Positions 1 through 10,928 of a stretch of 64,000 nt of DNA are shown in pieces (within the stretch, counting starts at the first letter, position 1; every line of letters begins with the position of its first letter). A program made the position numbers and the translations under genes. The notes below the pieces were generated by a model, which ran no database searches, was not told the origin of the DNA, and was given only the letters and a program-made list of their open reading frames with translations. This DNA is from Cristatella mucedo (Eukaryota; Bryozoa; Phylactolaemata; Cristatellidae): positions 11,820,001 to 11,884,000 of the forward strand of contig WPIO01000005.1 of NCBI GenBank assembly GCA_009760855.2, in the 5' to 3' direction.

Positions 1-2
1 GT

Positions 3-88
3 GATTCTCTTGAGCATTTACGAAGTAGCAATGCCTCCGATGTTTTGGATTCTGATGGTCCTCTGCAAATAGCAAATCATTGTGAGAC
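3..88 (+). CDS. Candidate upstream TRAF exon (partial, weak)
   Basis: An open frame runs from the window edge and ends in a good donor (GAGAC|GTAAGC) at 88/89, phase 2. It reads DSLEHLRSSNASDVLDSDG and about nine more residues, with no recognisable domain. It is proposed as coding only because its splice phase joins cleanly to the next candidate exon at 126 and because certain TRAF exons follow downstream on the same strand. The 37-base intron this implies is very short. It could equally be a chance open frame. Confidence 0.3.
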
Positions 89-125
89 GTAAGCAAAAAC
101 CTTAGAGATATAGGATGCTTTCAAG

Positions 126-255
126 GAAGGATTGGCTTACGGAGGCTGCTGAAGCTAGTCTACAGGAACGGCTGAACTTCGTAGAGCCTGCCTTTTGGCA
201 GTGGGAGCAAGTCAGAAAGTTGGAGGGAGCAGTCCATTCACATGCCTGTTTAAAC
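126..255 (+). CDS. Candidate TRAF coiled-coil exon (3' border unresolved)
   Basis: After a possible acceptor (TGCTTTCAAG|G, 116-126) an open frame reads KDWLTEAAEASLQERL and continues to a stop at 256-258. The text is helix-compatible and rich in E, K, L and A, as expected of the coiled coil that precedes the MATH domain in TRAF proteins. The single leading G completes the split codon from the exon ending at 88. No strong donor is visible before the stop; the weak GTCAGA after GAGCAA would be in phase 0 with the exon at 1295. That splice is inference and could be settled only by a transcript. Confidence 0.3.
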
Positions 256-1294
256 TAAACAGTGTGCTTCAAGGTCAGGCTGTAGGTTTTGCTCTCGTGG
301 CTTGATTAGCAGACAGCCTCAGCATAGTCTACTTTGGCTACGAAGTCCGTGCTCACTCTGCACTCGTAAAGCTAATGAACAATAGCAAAGCAAGGAGCAA
401 GCATGCATCGGTAGGAGTAATGTGATTATATCTGATAGAAAAAGCGAAAGGGAGCTATGTTGCACTTAGTTTAAACTGCAGCTACTGGTGCAGTGCTGTG
501 CTTTGGTTTCATACATTGTTACAGTTTAAAGCCTCCATGTAGATGTCGAGGTACAAGGACGAGAAACAGATGTAAATTCTTAGTCCTTATCATGTGATAC
601 CGAAATGGCCGATGTAGTGGTTTTTCACTTTTCTATTGAATATTCTTCTTGTCCCTATCTTAGTGACCACTGGCTTATGGGCAGTATTCTGATAAGGAGC
701 AAGGTTTCTGGATCTATTTACTGTATCTATTCTCTGTATCTATTTATTCGACACTTCAAAAGTAGTTGTGTGGTGGACCAAGCGATTGGTCTGTCCATGT
801 CGTCTGAGATAAAATTTCTAGGTCAGCAAAAGGCAGTGTAGGCAGAATAGGTATATATATATATATGTACAGTGTTATTTGTTTTCATGTTTTAAGCCTT
901 GACATCACTGTTAGTCGACCTAGGGTGTATACTTATTTCCACGATCGTTCATATTTGTATCATTGTTAGTTAAGAATTTTGTGATTGGCATCTTGTTTTG
1001 GGTTATTTGGCAGCAGCCGTGTAAGAGGAAGAGGAACGTAAAACCTCAGTTGCCATCATAGTTCACACAACCGCTAGAGTGGCACTAGTGAGGCAATGAT
1101 TTGTTATGGTTCCGCCTTCTGTTTGACGTGGTCTTGATTTGGTTGCATTTTAATATTTGCTGTCAGAGCTTATTGATAGGTCCGGCTCTGTCGAGGGATG
1201 TGTTGGTCATGCACTTGTCACTAGTTACAGCCTGTTAAAAGGTGTTATTAAATTGGGTCCCTGTGGCTGCTAGCCCATTAAATGTATTTTGAAG

Positions 1295-1445
1295 GTTCAT
1301 CACGATGGCATCTTACTCTGGCGGATAACAGACTTTCAACGGAAGAAGAGAGAAGCCATCAGTGGTAAAGCAACACAAGTGACGTCACATCCGTTTTTCA
1401 CCAGCCCTGTGGGGTACAAGATGTGCGCACGTGCCTATCTAAACG
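1295..1445 (+). CDS. TRAF family protein, first part of MATH/TRAF domain (exon)
   Basis: TRAF proteins are cytoplasmic adaptors that bind the tails of TNF-receptor and Toll/IL-1 receptor family members through a trimeric C-terminal MATH domain. This exon encodes the start of that domain: HDGILLWRITDF, then a basic stretch (QRKKREAISGK), then HPFFTSPVGYKMCARAYLNG. These correspond to the family's YDG-x-LLWKI-x-DF, PFFTS and GYKMCAR-x-YLNG blocks. It ends at a clear donor (AACG|GTAAGC) in phase 1, exactly where YLNG is interrupted. The acceptor is taken as TATTTTGAAG|GTT, with a weak pyrimidine tract, so the 5' border is less sure. Partner exon: 6984-7297. Which vertebrate TRAF it most resembles cannot be settled by eye. 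Confidence 0.88.
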
Positions 1446-2065
1446 GTAAGCAGTTGGCAGTGCACTGGTCGTACCACATTGCCTGGTTGAGCCGTGCTGA
1501 CATAATTGGAGACTTCCTGTTAGCACTATTTGTGTCGACAGACTCGTGGTACCTATTGGTCTCTTTGGAAGAGTAATTAGTTGGAATAGTTGAAATAATG
1601 TTGAAATAACTGTTGTCAGTGGCAGAAGGGAAGTGAATTATTATTATTAATTATTATTAAGGGAAGGGGAGTAACCAGGACACGTTGGTGCTGCTACTGA
1701 CACAGTGTAGCGGTGACAGGGGGCTTTGTGGTTGGGATACTGGAGAGCTGTCGAACCCATTCAGGCCCCAAATATCTTTCGGCACCTTCGCTTCGGCCGG
1801 TGGTGTACTAAAGCACATCCACGCAGAACAAAGTTAGAAGTAGAAGCAGAGCACCAGTGAAAGAACAGGCAAGGTAGTAACGATAAAGAGAATTCCTGAA
1901 TGGTTTACTAAAACCGGCTATACTAGTGGTCTGGGTTTACGCTGTGAGTGAGGGTTGCTGGTTAAGCTGTTAAGCTAAGTATGTTAGAACCCAGCTATGG
2001 AATGCTATGAGAATGGCTTCGAGTTTTTAATGTATGTCAGTGTCAGAGGTAGAAGCACAACAGCC

Positions 2066-2765
2066 TCTATATCTCCATCAGTAGCTCCACAAAGTCATAA
2101 AGACTATGTGGGTGTTATGCAGGAGAGTTTTGTATAGCGCACTCACAGCCTAAGAGGCTTTCAGTACGCATTCGGTAGCCAACAGACTTCGTCTCACGCA
2201 ACAAAGAGAAAGTGGGAAGCATAGCAGAGTCGGGAGAGCAGTTGAGGTAGTGAGTAGCATAGAAGTAGCAGTTCAGGACCGCTGAAAAAGATGAGCCATA
2301 GCCGGCAGTTGGAGAGTAGTTGTCGTTGCGTAAGAATTGTGGAAGCGAGTTCCACAGTCTAGGACCTGCAGAGCTAAAGCTTCTGTCGCCAACTGTCTTT
2401 AAGCGGAGGAATGGGACAGCTAATTTATTGTCCACACAGGACCTGAGGGCGCAAACAGGCTGAAACTGATGCAGCAGTTCAGCTAGGTACGAAGGAGCAT
2501 AGCCGTGGCGGACCTTGTGGGTCAGTGTAAGAACTTTGCTCTGTATCCTTTGCTCAACCGGCAACCATTCAGCAGAGGTGACACGTGCTCAAACCGCTGG
2601 GACTTGAAGACCAGCCTTGCAGCCATATTCATAGTCAGCTGTAGTGGCATAATAGCTCTCTTTGGCAGCCCAGCCAAAAGGGAATTACAAGCTTCTAGAT
2701 AATGATCTAAGCGCTCCGAACCATCTTTATTATCTATCACCAGGGTTGCCACATGGCTGCCAATG
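2066..2765 (-). mobile_element. LINE-B copy, 5'-truncated (L2/CR1-like RT C-terminus)
   Basis: On the - strand this encodes the C-terminal part of a non-LTR reverse transcriptase: CNSLLAGLPKRAIMPLQLTM, then, after a frame change near 2560, QRIQSKVLTLTHKVRHGYAP and GDRSFSSAGPRLWNSLPQFL, ending in CECAIQNSPA. The 3' untranslated end has the LINE-B hallmark bases for TAACACCCACATAGTC and a weakened tail. The frame change makes it inactive. It lies inside the TRAF intron, antisense to the gene. Confidence 0.85.
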
Positions 2766-2929
2766 TTGTTGTTCAATTCAAATTGCTATACGTATACGAT
2801 AGCTAAAAAATGAAGCTGTTAGACGTTTACGACATGTATAGCAATACTAATCCAACTGAAGATATAAATTGACTTATACGGTTATGTAAACGCATAGGTG
2901 AACTCACAGTTCATACTTTACGTTGATTT

Positions 2930-3200
2930 GTGAAGTATTGGCCGGTTATGGAATTTACAAGTGGTTATGGAATTTACAAGTAACAAAGCTGCACTGTAAA
3001 TGAAGCCGTCTCAAAGTAACAAGCATGCATCTTAAGCTGCTAACATGTAAGCTATGTATGCTAATATGTAGCTTCCGGTTTACTTCTGGAATGGATTGAA
3101 TACTATTTTGTTCCTTTTATATGTAGATCGACAGATCTTCCGATTTTATTTAAAAGTATTTGTCTTTTGAAAGGTATGCAAAATGTCTTTGGTCGTTAGA
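2930..3200 (+). repeat. Repeat C copy 1, with 19-base tandem duplication
   Basis: Shares an ordered series of words with 8155-8480 (+) and 11770-12350 (-): GGAATTTACAAG, AAAGCTGCACTG near TGAAGC, AACAAGCATGCATCTTA, GCTTCCGGTTTAC, TCTTCCGATTTTATT and CTTTTGAAAGG. No reading frame is conserved, so it looks like a non-coding dispersed repeat. Inside it, a 19-base unit (2944-2962) is directly repeated at 2963-2981. Confidence 0.55.
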
Positions 3201-4240
3201 TCCATTTTCTCAGTATTTTCTTACCCTTAAGTAGATCTAGATCTAAACCAAAGAATAATCGAAGGTAACACTTAAGGTTGCAAGCCATCGAGGACTAACT
3301 TACCGAAGATATTTGAAATTTTTGTAACTCGTTAATTTAGGATTTGAGCCTAGCAAAAGCTAATGCATGAGCAGAAGCTATGTTTATCGAGTCGGTCAAG
3401 TATATTTGCATTGTGAATTACTTGCCTGTGAATTGAGTGCTAAGACTACCTGTCTGTGTGCTGTCCTAACTCGGGCTACATGCTATCGGGGTAGCAGTAG
3501 GTGCTAAGATGGTAAACGTAAATGCCTATGTCCTTAATTGCCTGTGCAAGCGGTCATGTACAGGTTATCTGTGGTGGGCCAATTCTCTTGTAATTGTACT
3601 TACATTGTATTTGTACATTGTACTGTTGTAATTGACATCGAACTGAAATAACAGTGAGCTTAATATTGCATGGTATAGACTGTGTCTGTTTGATCGACCA
3701 GTCAGTTTGTATAGCTGTAGTGGTACGATGGAAACGAGTGATGATTTTGCTCATAGCTTTTGAAGCTTTGCTAGAATGCTAACTTTCCCATGCTGCTTAT
3801 CGAGAACTTTGACTGGAAAAGCAGAAGCAAGGGTTGCTTAGAGAGAACGGGTTGTTTATAATGGAATATAGCTGCTCGCGAATTTCCTCGTCTTTCACCT
3901 CAGATGCAGGGCATATAACGTTTGCTAGTCTTTGTAGACGTGTGATCAATACACGTAAGAGCTCTAACCACCAAGGACTGCTAACAAGTGGTCAGTGCAG
4001 CACCAATAAGAGCAAGTATTCCGGTAGCAGAGCTGGGCAGCTATCAAGAATGCCCCAACGTGAATAGCTAGTCCACGTCCTTGCATGCTTGGAGCTGAAT
4101 ATTCGACAGTTAAAGAAGAGCTACATACTTATAGGACGAGCCGTGGCATTCAGTTTCCATATAACTCAAAGGCCAAAGCACAACCGACCAACAGTCGGTT
4201 AAGAGGCTATTTAGTTTGGTCTAAAAAAAATATTACGGCA

Positions 4241-4330
4241 TCCAGTTCCTAATCATTATAATTCAGGAACCACTGATAACTTTTAGCACTCTTATAATAG
4301 AACCAAAATAGTATGTACACGTTTCTAATT
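4241..4330 (+). repeat. Repeat D copy 1 (hairpin-bearing short repeat)
   Basis: Core AGTTCCTAATCATTATAATT followed by CAGGAACCACTGATAACTTT. The same core is at 31328-31400 and 40945-41020. A GGTTCC/GGAACC stem (AGTTCC in this copy) encloses an AT-rich loop of about 17 bases. No coding content. Confidence 0.5.
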
Positions 4331-6983
4331 GGCTGTAAATAGTTTTAACTTCTTAATCTATTTTGGGGTATTTTGTTGTATGGGTCGAATGATATTGATT
4401 TGAGTGGCTTGAGAAACATCTCCATGTAGTGCAAGCATGTGGCCAGGCAAATGCTCTATTTCAGGAAGCAGCAAAGAAGGCTTGGAATCTAATCTGCAAA
4501 GGGTTGAGCTTTGCTTTACTAGGCCTTATTATTCTGGCTACACCATCTTAATAGTTGAATAACTTATTTAGGAGTTTCTTGCGACTGATCAGATGAAGGT
4601 GTTGTATAACTAATCGCTTGACCTTCAGCTGAATTAGTTTAGCACTTAACATCCCAAAGGGATAGTATAGAAATTAAAAGAAAAGGCAAACTGGGCTATT
4701 TTGTTTTGGAAATTGAACCCGAGGCCTAAGAGGCCAGAAACGAATTGTGCTACTCAACAAAAAAGTTTGCAGAAAAAACATTAGCTGAAGTGTCAGTAGT
4801 ATTTATTTAGGGATACTGCCACGGCTAATTGTAGATGCATGCATTCTTTTTTAAATTCAACACTATGAGACTACCCTATCCACATTGTACTATAGGAGAG
4901 ACAATCGCGGTTTTTATCACGGTCAATTTTTGACCTGCATGACTGAAGCTCACCTGGAAGAATAAAAACCTTAGCTTTACTCACCTTCAATCCTCAAGGC
5001 AAGGAGGTCAAAACCTATACTTGCCCAGCTGCATTTTTGCCTTTATCAGCGTAGATGAAAAAAGCATTTCCTTGCTTCTTATCTCTTACACACAGAATTT
5101 TTAATCGCTTCATGTGCATGCCAGTGTTTTGAGTTCGTGGCACTAGCAAGAGCATCACAACAGGGTGTAGACCCAGTAAATTCGACATTGTGAGGGGATT
5201 GTCGGCACCTTAAAGAGAGCCAAGTTAAAGTACTAACATTTTCTTTACTTAATAGGCTTTAGGATCGCCAGCTACCGCAGCTTAGTGAGGTCACCTGTGC
5301 AAGCATGATGACACGAGTGCTTAGGACGTTAGGTTTGCTAAGACGAAGATGACTGGGCTGAAGTTAGATTTATGTGCGTCCGTGCAAAGATTTCGAGCAG
5401 TCAAGAGTGGCAGATCAGGCAACATCAGGCAACACCGACAAATCGCAGTGTTGACATTTAACAATAAGATCAAACCCGATCTGCTTCTCACAGCATTTTT
5501 TCTGTCTGGAATTTCCACTTGCTTATTGTTCTGACACACCATGTTATCACTCACTAATCAGCTAACATGCTTTCTTTACAGTGTATGTAACGTACTTTGA
5601 GCTTTAGTTTTCTTAGGGTGCCACATAAAGATCTCATAATTATTATAATTTATAGGTGACCATGCAGCAACTCATTCAAATAAAGACACGTAGTAGACAG
5701 ACGCTAGACGATTTATTGCCTTGAGTTGTGTACAGCAGCTGCAACCCTGCCTTGTAATCTTTAACCACACGTCTTAGAAAATCATATGGGTCTAGTCTGG
5801 GGCAGAGTCAGGGGGCAGGGTTCGAACGCCCTCCCCCCCAATGGACAGAGGGAAATAGCTAGATCATGGGACACATTTTCCCTGGCCCAAGGGGCAGGAG
5901 GTGTGTACATTGCCCAAACTGAAAATCCTTACCTTGCCCCAACCTGAAAATTGTGGCTCCACCCTTGGGTCTAGTAGTGAAGTTTGGTACACTAGTAGTG
6001 GTTCTATGAGTTATCTTCATCTCTGTTAATATCAATGCAGCATTCTGCTTTTAGGATAATTTGGTTGCAAATAATTTGGCTGAACGAAGTTCTTCGATTT
6101 TAGTGAATGTAGAAGTTTTTTCAGCTGGTAGAACTGATGGGACTATCTAATATATTCTATCTGCATTCGGTTATTCACTTACCAGCTCAGAAATGACAGC
6201 AGATTTATATTTGCAAATGATGCTTGAATCGTTTTTATACGTTTGAATTAATACCTCAAAAAGTGGGAAAAGAGCCTAAGAGACTGGATACACCCTTTGC
6301 TCCGGAATTTCAACCTCAAGATATCCGAAACCTGAGGTTAGAGTAATGCAATTCACAAATGCCAACTTGATTTAGAGGTATGTGCGACCTCTGTATGTGC
6401 GAAATATACAGAAATAGCACTCGATCACCTTAGTAACAGTTGTCTAATGGCACATAGTCTTGTTTAAAGTTGCAAATAGTCTTGGGCTCCTGTCTGTTGT
6501 TGTCGTACTTAAAATCGTAGCTGAGTGCTCTGTATTCTTTTGAGATGTCAGAGAGGCACACTGGCAAGTTTCTTCGGAGATCAGCATTGTGCTTACCCAA
6601 TGCACATCTCTTTGAGCCTTTTGAAATAGAATCGTTCTACCATTGTAAAGAGGAGTTCCTCTTCTGCTGCCCTCTCCCCCTGCTGCTGATGCACTGGCAG
6701 CCTCAGGTTGCATTTCAATTTTACTTCCATTAAGTGCTTTCTGCCTCACAGCTGTTGTGAATATAGTAGCAGCAGCTGTAATATTCTCATTTTCCTGAGC
6801 CTCTCTCTGTCTGCCTACATTGTTCCTGCAATGTAAGCATGCATGTGCACAGGTACACGCATTCTAGCGTTTGTCATGGGTCAGTGTATCTTGTGTCCTC
6901 GTGTGACTTAGTGATGGCAAATGCCGCACGCTTTTTTGAATAAGATAGCGACTGTACTCACCTGCTCATGACGCTTGTTGTAG

Positions 6984-7297
6984 GCGATGCCAGTGCCAAA
7001 GGTACCCACCTTTCTATATTTTTCGTCCTAATGAAAGGTCCTTATGATGCTGTTCTGAGGTGGCCATTCATTCAGAAGGTCACTATCATGCTGCTGGACC
7101 AAAATACTTCTAAAGGTCATGTTAAGGACTCGTTCCAACCAGATCCGATGTCACAATCGTTTAAGCGGCCAACAGAAATGAACGTACCTGTTGGGTGTCC
7201 TCAGTTCTGCTCACTGAAAGACTTAGAAGATCCGAACCGTGGGTACCTTAAGGAGGATGCCATATTCATAAAAATGATTATCGAAAGAACAATGTGA
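6984..7297 (+). CDS. TRAF family protein, C-terminal part of MATH domain (last exon)
   Basis: Last coding exon, from acceptor TTGTTGTAG|GC to a TGA stop at 7295-7297. The first two bases complete the glycine of YLNG from the exon ending at 1445, giving a seamless YLNG-DASAKGTHLS join. It contains the MATH blocks KGTHLSIFFVLMKGPYDAVL, WPFIQKVTIMLLDQN, FQPDPMSQSFKRP, EMNVPVGCPQF and a C-terminal EDAIFIKMII. These match the family pattern: a strand with FFVxMRGxYDALLxWPF, LMLLDQ, F-PDP-SSSFK-P, MN-ASGCP-F, and DD-x-IFIK. The open frame runs 104 codons without stops, consistent with a functional gene. No AATAAA is obvious in the first few hundred bases after the stop. Confidence 0.92.
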
Positions 7298-9499
7298 TAT
7301 TGCAGTGGTTGCCATCTAAGGTAAGTTTAATGCCATAATTGCTTGTAGTTGCCGATAAGGCTTGAAATCCTCAAAGAAAAATATGTAAATGTCGCTGTTA
7401 CCCAAAATGACAGTAGAATATGGACGGCTTGTGACTTTGGAAGACAGCAGATAACTTTGATAAGACGAAAATGGTTTTTAAGAAATCATAATTTTGATCA
7501 GTTCGTAGAAGGAGATTGATTTCATCTCCTAAATTGAAATCCTAAATTGAATATATAAAGTAACAAGGAACGAACGACAAGCACTTAACGTGTTCTCGCT
7601 ATCCAGGCTATTTTCATGATGACTTAAACGACAACTGCCAAGGCATTGTGTATCGCTCATAAAGCCAAAGAAGTTAATCTTCGATGCTACTAATTCCTAA
7701 CGGACTTTGTGTTAATTAATTCATGATTGCACCTGCTTCTGACGAATACATACTGCAGTGCAATTCGCAATTCGTATAGACCATTAACATTTCTGAAAGG
7801 AGTGCTTCTAGTCCAAGTCCAGTTGCAGTTCTGATGAGTATTCTACTTTAAGTCAAAGACATCATCAATGATCCATTCTGTGTTCACAGCCACTCGTACT
7901 TGCTAATTCGAACACTTGTGGATGGACAGCAGTATGTGGCTCTGTTAACTAGACCTGTCAAATATCATGCAAATATGCTCCTAGAACCAAGCCATAACCC
8001 TCGTGTGAGTCCTCAAACTTCGCTGGAGCAATAGGAAGATCGCTCTTCTACTTGGAATCAGACATCAAACTTCCTAGAGCTGTATTTTCTGCTGCCGTGG
8101 ACATTTAAAGCAATCCCTACCTGACCAAAATCAGAAATGCTTGTGAGGCTGATGTATACTGAACTCACATTTCAAATATCACTCTAATACCCAAGTTAAT
8201 GGCCGAGTTATCGAATTTACAAGGTGCAAAGCTACACTGAAAAGTGAAGCACTTTAAACGTTACAAACGTGCACCTCTACCAGCTTCACGCAAGTACTTC
8301 GATCTACCAATGTTCTGCAAGTTGGGATGCAAATCGCATATGCTGAGATGCGATGATGCTCGGTAACATTTTATTTGTATAGATATTTTGCTTCCGGTTT
8401 ACATAGTCACAGTTTGAATAATCACATTTTCTTTTACGTTAAAGTCATCCAAATTTCCGATTCCATTTCCAACACATTAAATTACATTTTTTGTAGTATC
8501 AAGAATCGTCAGAGGATAGTGTTGCACACCACTTACTTAGACGATGCGTTGTTATGAAGAAGGGAGGAAGGAGGAACCGAAAAAGGAAGGAGCTTGTAGA
8601 AGAACTGAAGAAGGAGAAGAAGTCGGGATGTTGGATGATGGGACCGTGCTCGTCGAAGCGTGTGTCATTCGATCGGGCTATCTATTGTCGAATACTTCGT
8701 AATTGGTCTGCCTGTATGGTCTATATACCCGGCATATGTGCATTGTTTTCAGCTGACCGAGGTCAATTATGAAGGAAGGCAAATAGGATCATTTGTCTCA
8801 ATTATGAGTCAAGTCACCACTGCTAGTTTGGCTCAACAGCAGCCACCTGAATAGTGCAAAGTCATGCACCGAAGCTGCTTTAGACATCCTACATAAGCCC
8901 TTCAAGCTGCTTAAAAGAACGGAATGCAAGCTTTGAGTTCTGGGGGCTATTGTGAGCTTGTTAAGTATTGTTGAATAAGCTAAAGGATTTTTGTGACAGT
9001 CCTACGGCTGTGCTGTCCTTTATGTTACAGTATAGTTTAATAAGCATCTGGGATGATGTGATTGAATGAGAATAAGTGTATCTCAAATGTTCCGTCAGGG
9101 ACTATTCTTTGTCTCTCCCTTTTTTTGGGAGACATATTTGATGGCTCGTTTGTGGGCTGTTCTGTAATCGTTCACCACTGCAGTTGTTTTTGTTGTACTG
9201 CTCTATTATGCTTGGCTGAAATGGCTGCTGCTTGACATTAAGCAATTCACTTTAATCTATTGCTCATAAGCAACGATAAACGTCAATAAAAGGATAAAGT
9301 TTTTTTTTCAAATCCGACCAGCCTGTATGCTATTTGCTAAGTGTTGTGATAACTTTTTAAGTGGAGAAGTTTATAGTGCATGCAACAGTAAATGTTTCGG
9401 ATAAAATCTACTCGTTGCTGGCATTATTGCAGACAGAATGTGCTCAGTTTTAACCCCAAGCTATTCGTCTTGGTTCAGATAGAGCCTTATGGGGTTGAG
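7298..9499. other. Intergenic, no gene recognised (contains repeat C)
   Basis: AT-rich sequence downstream of the TRAF stop. Apart from repeat C (8155-8480) I recognise nothing. The short overlapping frames at 8554-8854 are basic and low-complexity without a family signature. An AATAAA lies at about 9285, too far from the TRAF stop to be assigned with confidence. Confidence 0.5.
8155..8480 (+). repeat. Repeat C copy 2
   Basis: Contains the repeat C series GAACTCACATTTCAAATATC, GAATTTACAAGGTGCAAAGC, CAAGTTGGGATGCAAATCGC and CTTCCGGTTTACATAG, in the same order and orientation as 2930-3200. This is the most complete copy in the window. No conserved frame. Confidence 0.55.
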
Positions 9500-10527
9500 G
9501 GTTTATTTAAATTGAATGGTGACAAAACGAACTTGCTTGTTATGGGAAAACCTAATTCGACTCAGAAATTGGAAAACGTGACACTGAAAATCGGCTTGCA
9601 AGCATATCCTCTAATGAATCTACTTAATCTAAGTGTCGTGTTCCAAAGTGACCCTTCATTAGACGACCACATCAGCTCTACAGTCAAGTCTAACTACTTT
9701 CAGCCCATAACATTCTCAAATTCGGGCTTGTTTAGACAGGAATTCAACATTTAAATTGGTCCATGAATTTGTGACATAAAATACATCAAGTAAAATTCAT
9801 TCGTATAGCACCCTGTGAGAACTTAAAACTCTATTCAGGCACGCTACATATACCACTGGGCTCGAGCCCACGACCTCGGCCAGACCTTGGTCGGGGTGAC
9901 ATCCCGGCTTGACTTCTGTAACACTGCTTGCTGGTCTACCGGCCCGTGTAATCAGGTGCTTACAGTTGGTACAAAAATAGCTAGGCTCATATGTCGTGAG
10001 CGTCGAAATGGCCACATCACACCACTTCCTGCCGATCTGCACTAGCTCCCAATCGAGCAGAGAATCGACTTCCGAGGTTCTGTCACTCACTTTTTGATCC
10101 CTTCATTCTCTGTCTCCAGCCTACCTATCAGAACTACTTCCCCATCAGGCGAGAAACCGTAAAACCCGCTGTTCTGACTCAAATCGTTTAGCCATACCTC
10201 GTACAAACCTCAAAACCGTTAGAGACCGTATCGTTGGTATGCTCCCAAAGCCTAAAAACTCGGCTTACGAATGTAACAAATGTCCCCTGACATGACATTT
10301 AAAGAAAGCTTCAAACGCACACGTTTGTTACAGCATTTGGTGGGTTTTGGCGATACGTCCTTCGTGTGCATGTATATGCTTATATCATGACTCTTGCTTT
10401 CGGATGTTTTGCACAAACTGTAAGCACCAAACATTTGGTAATGCTTAATATGCAGCATTTGTAACGTGCCTAGAGAGAGGTTCAGTTCTCTGAGGGTACT
10501 ATACCGTTGTATTATTATTATTATTAC
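9500..10527 (+). mobile_element. LINE-A copy with a SINE inserted in it
   Basis: Begins in the post-catalytic RT region (LNGDKTNLLVMGKPN, then HISSTVKSNYFQ), is interrupted by SINE-1 at 9778-9895, resumes at 9903 with degenerate C-terminal RT text, and ends in the LINE-A 3' signature (GTGCCTAGAGAGAGGTTCAG, then TTCTCTGAGGGTACT) plus an ATT repeat. Numerous stops and indels show it is dead. Confidence 0.8.
9778..9895 (-). mobile_element. SINE-1 copy inside LINE-A, flanked by a 7-base target duplication
   Basis: On the - strand this is the SINE-1 promoter-proximal half plus 3' tail: GTCGTGGGCTCGAGCCC (B-box-like) and an AGTTCTCACAGGGTGCTATA tail. The heptamer GTGACAT is present on both sides (9771-9777 and 9896-9902), and the LINE-A text continues across once the insert is removed. 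The tRNA-like head is shortened relative to 49318-49450. Confidence 0.75.
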
Positions 10528-10556
10528 CACTTCTTATCGACCTGCAGAGGGCATCG

Positions 10557-10928
10557 ACTTCATGGTTCGGCCACTCACTTTTAGTTTGTATGCCCTCAAA
10601 GCCTGGAACTCACTACCGACTGACGTCACGACATCTGAATTGACCACATTTAAAAAGAAACTAAAAACGCACCTATTGATCACACCATTTAGTGGGACCC
10701 TGCGATTCATCCTTTATGTGCTTATGCGTGCTGACACTGCATGCTGCCACTAACCTTACTTGCTATGTCTATTGACTATGTGCCTGTCACCCCTAATCAT
10801 GTTATTCTTGTTTATCAAGCATACTACCACAAACCGTTTGATCGTGCTACCTTAGCAGCAAATTTAAAGCGTCTGGAAAGATACTGTGTTCTTTGGGGGC
10901 GCTTTGTCAAACGTATTATTTTATTATC
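10557..10928 (+). mobile_element. LINE-A copy, 3' end only
   Basis: Encodes the final RT residues YALKAWNSLPTDVTTSELTT, then FKKKLKTHLLITPFSGTL, followed by the LINE-A 3' untranslated text (GCATGCTGCCACTAACC, GTTTATCAAGCATACTACC, AAAGCGTCTGGAAAGA) and a short ATT tail. It lies directly behind the previous LINE-A copy in the same orientation. Confidence 0.8.

Larger units (their letters stand above)
1446..6983 (+). other. TRAF intron (5,538 bases) between the two MATH exons
   Basis: GT-AG intron, donor GTAAGC at 1446 and acceptor CTTGTTGTAG ending at 6983. It holds a LINE-B fragment (2066-2765, - strand), a copy of repeat C (2930-3200) and a copy of repeat D (4241-4330). The rest, roughly 1450-2060 and 4340-6980, is AT-rich sequence in which I see no gene. 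A short ATT repeat lies near 1640-1665. Open frames here, including a 101-codon one at 6444-6749 on the - strand, show no recognisable domain. Confidence 0.8.
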
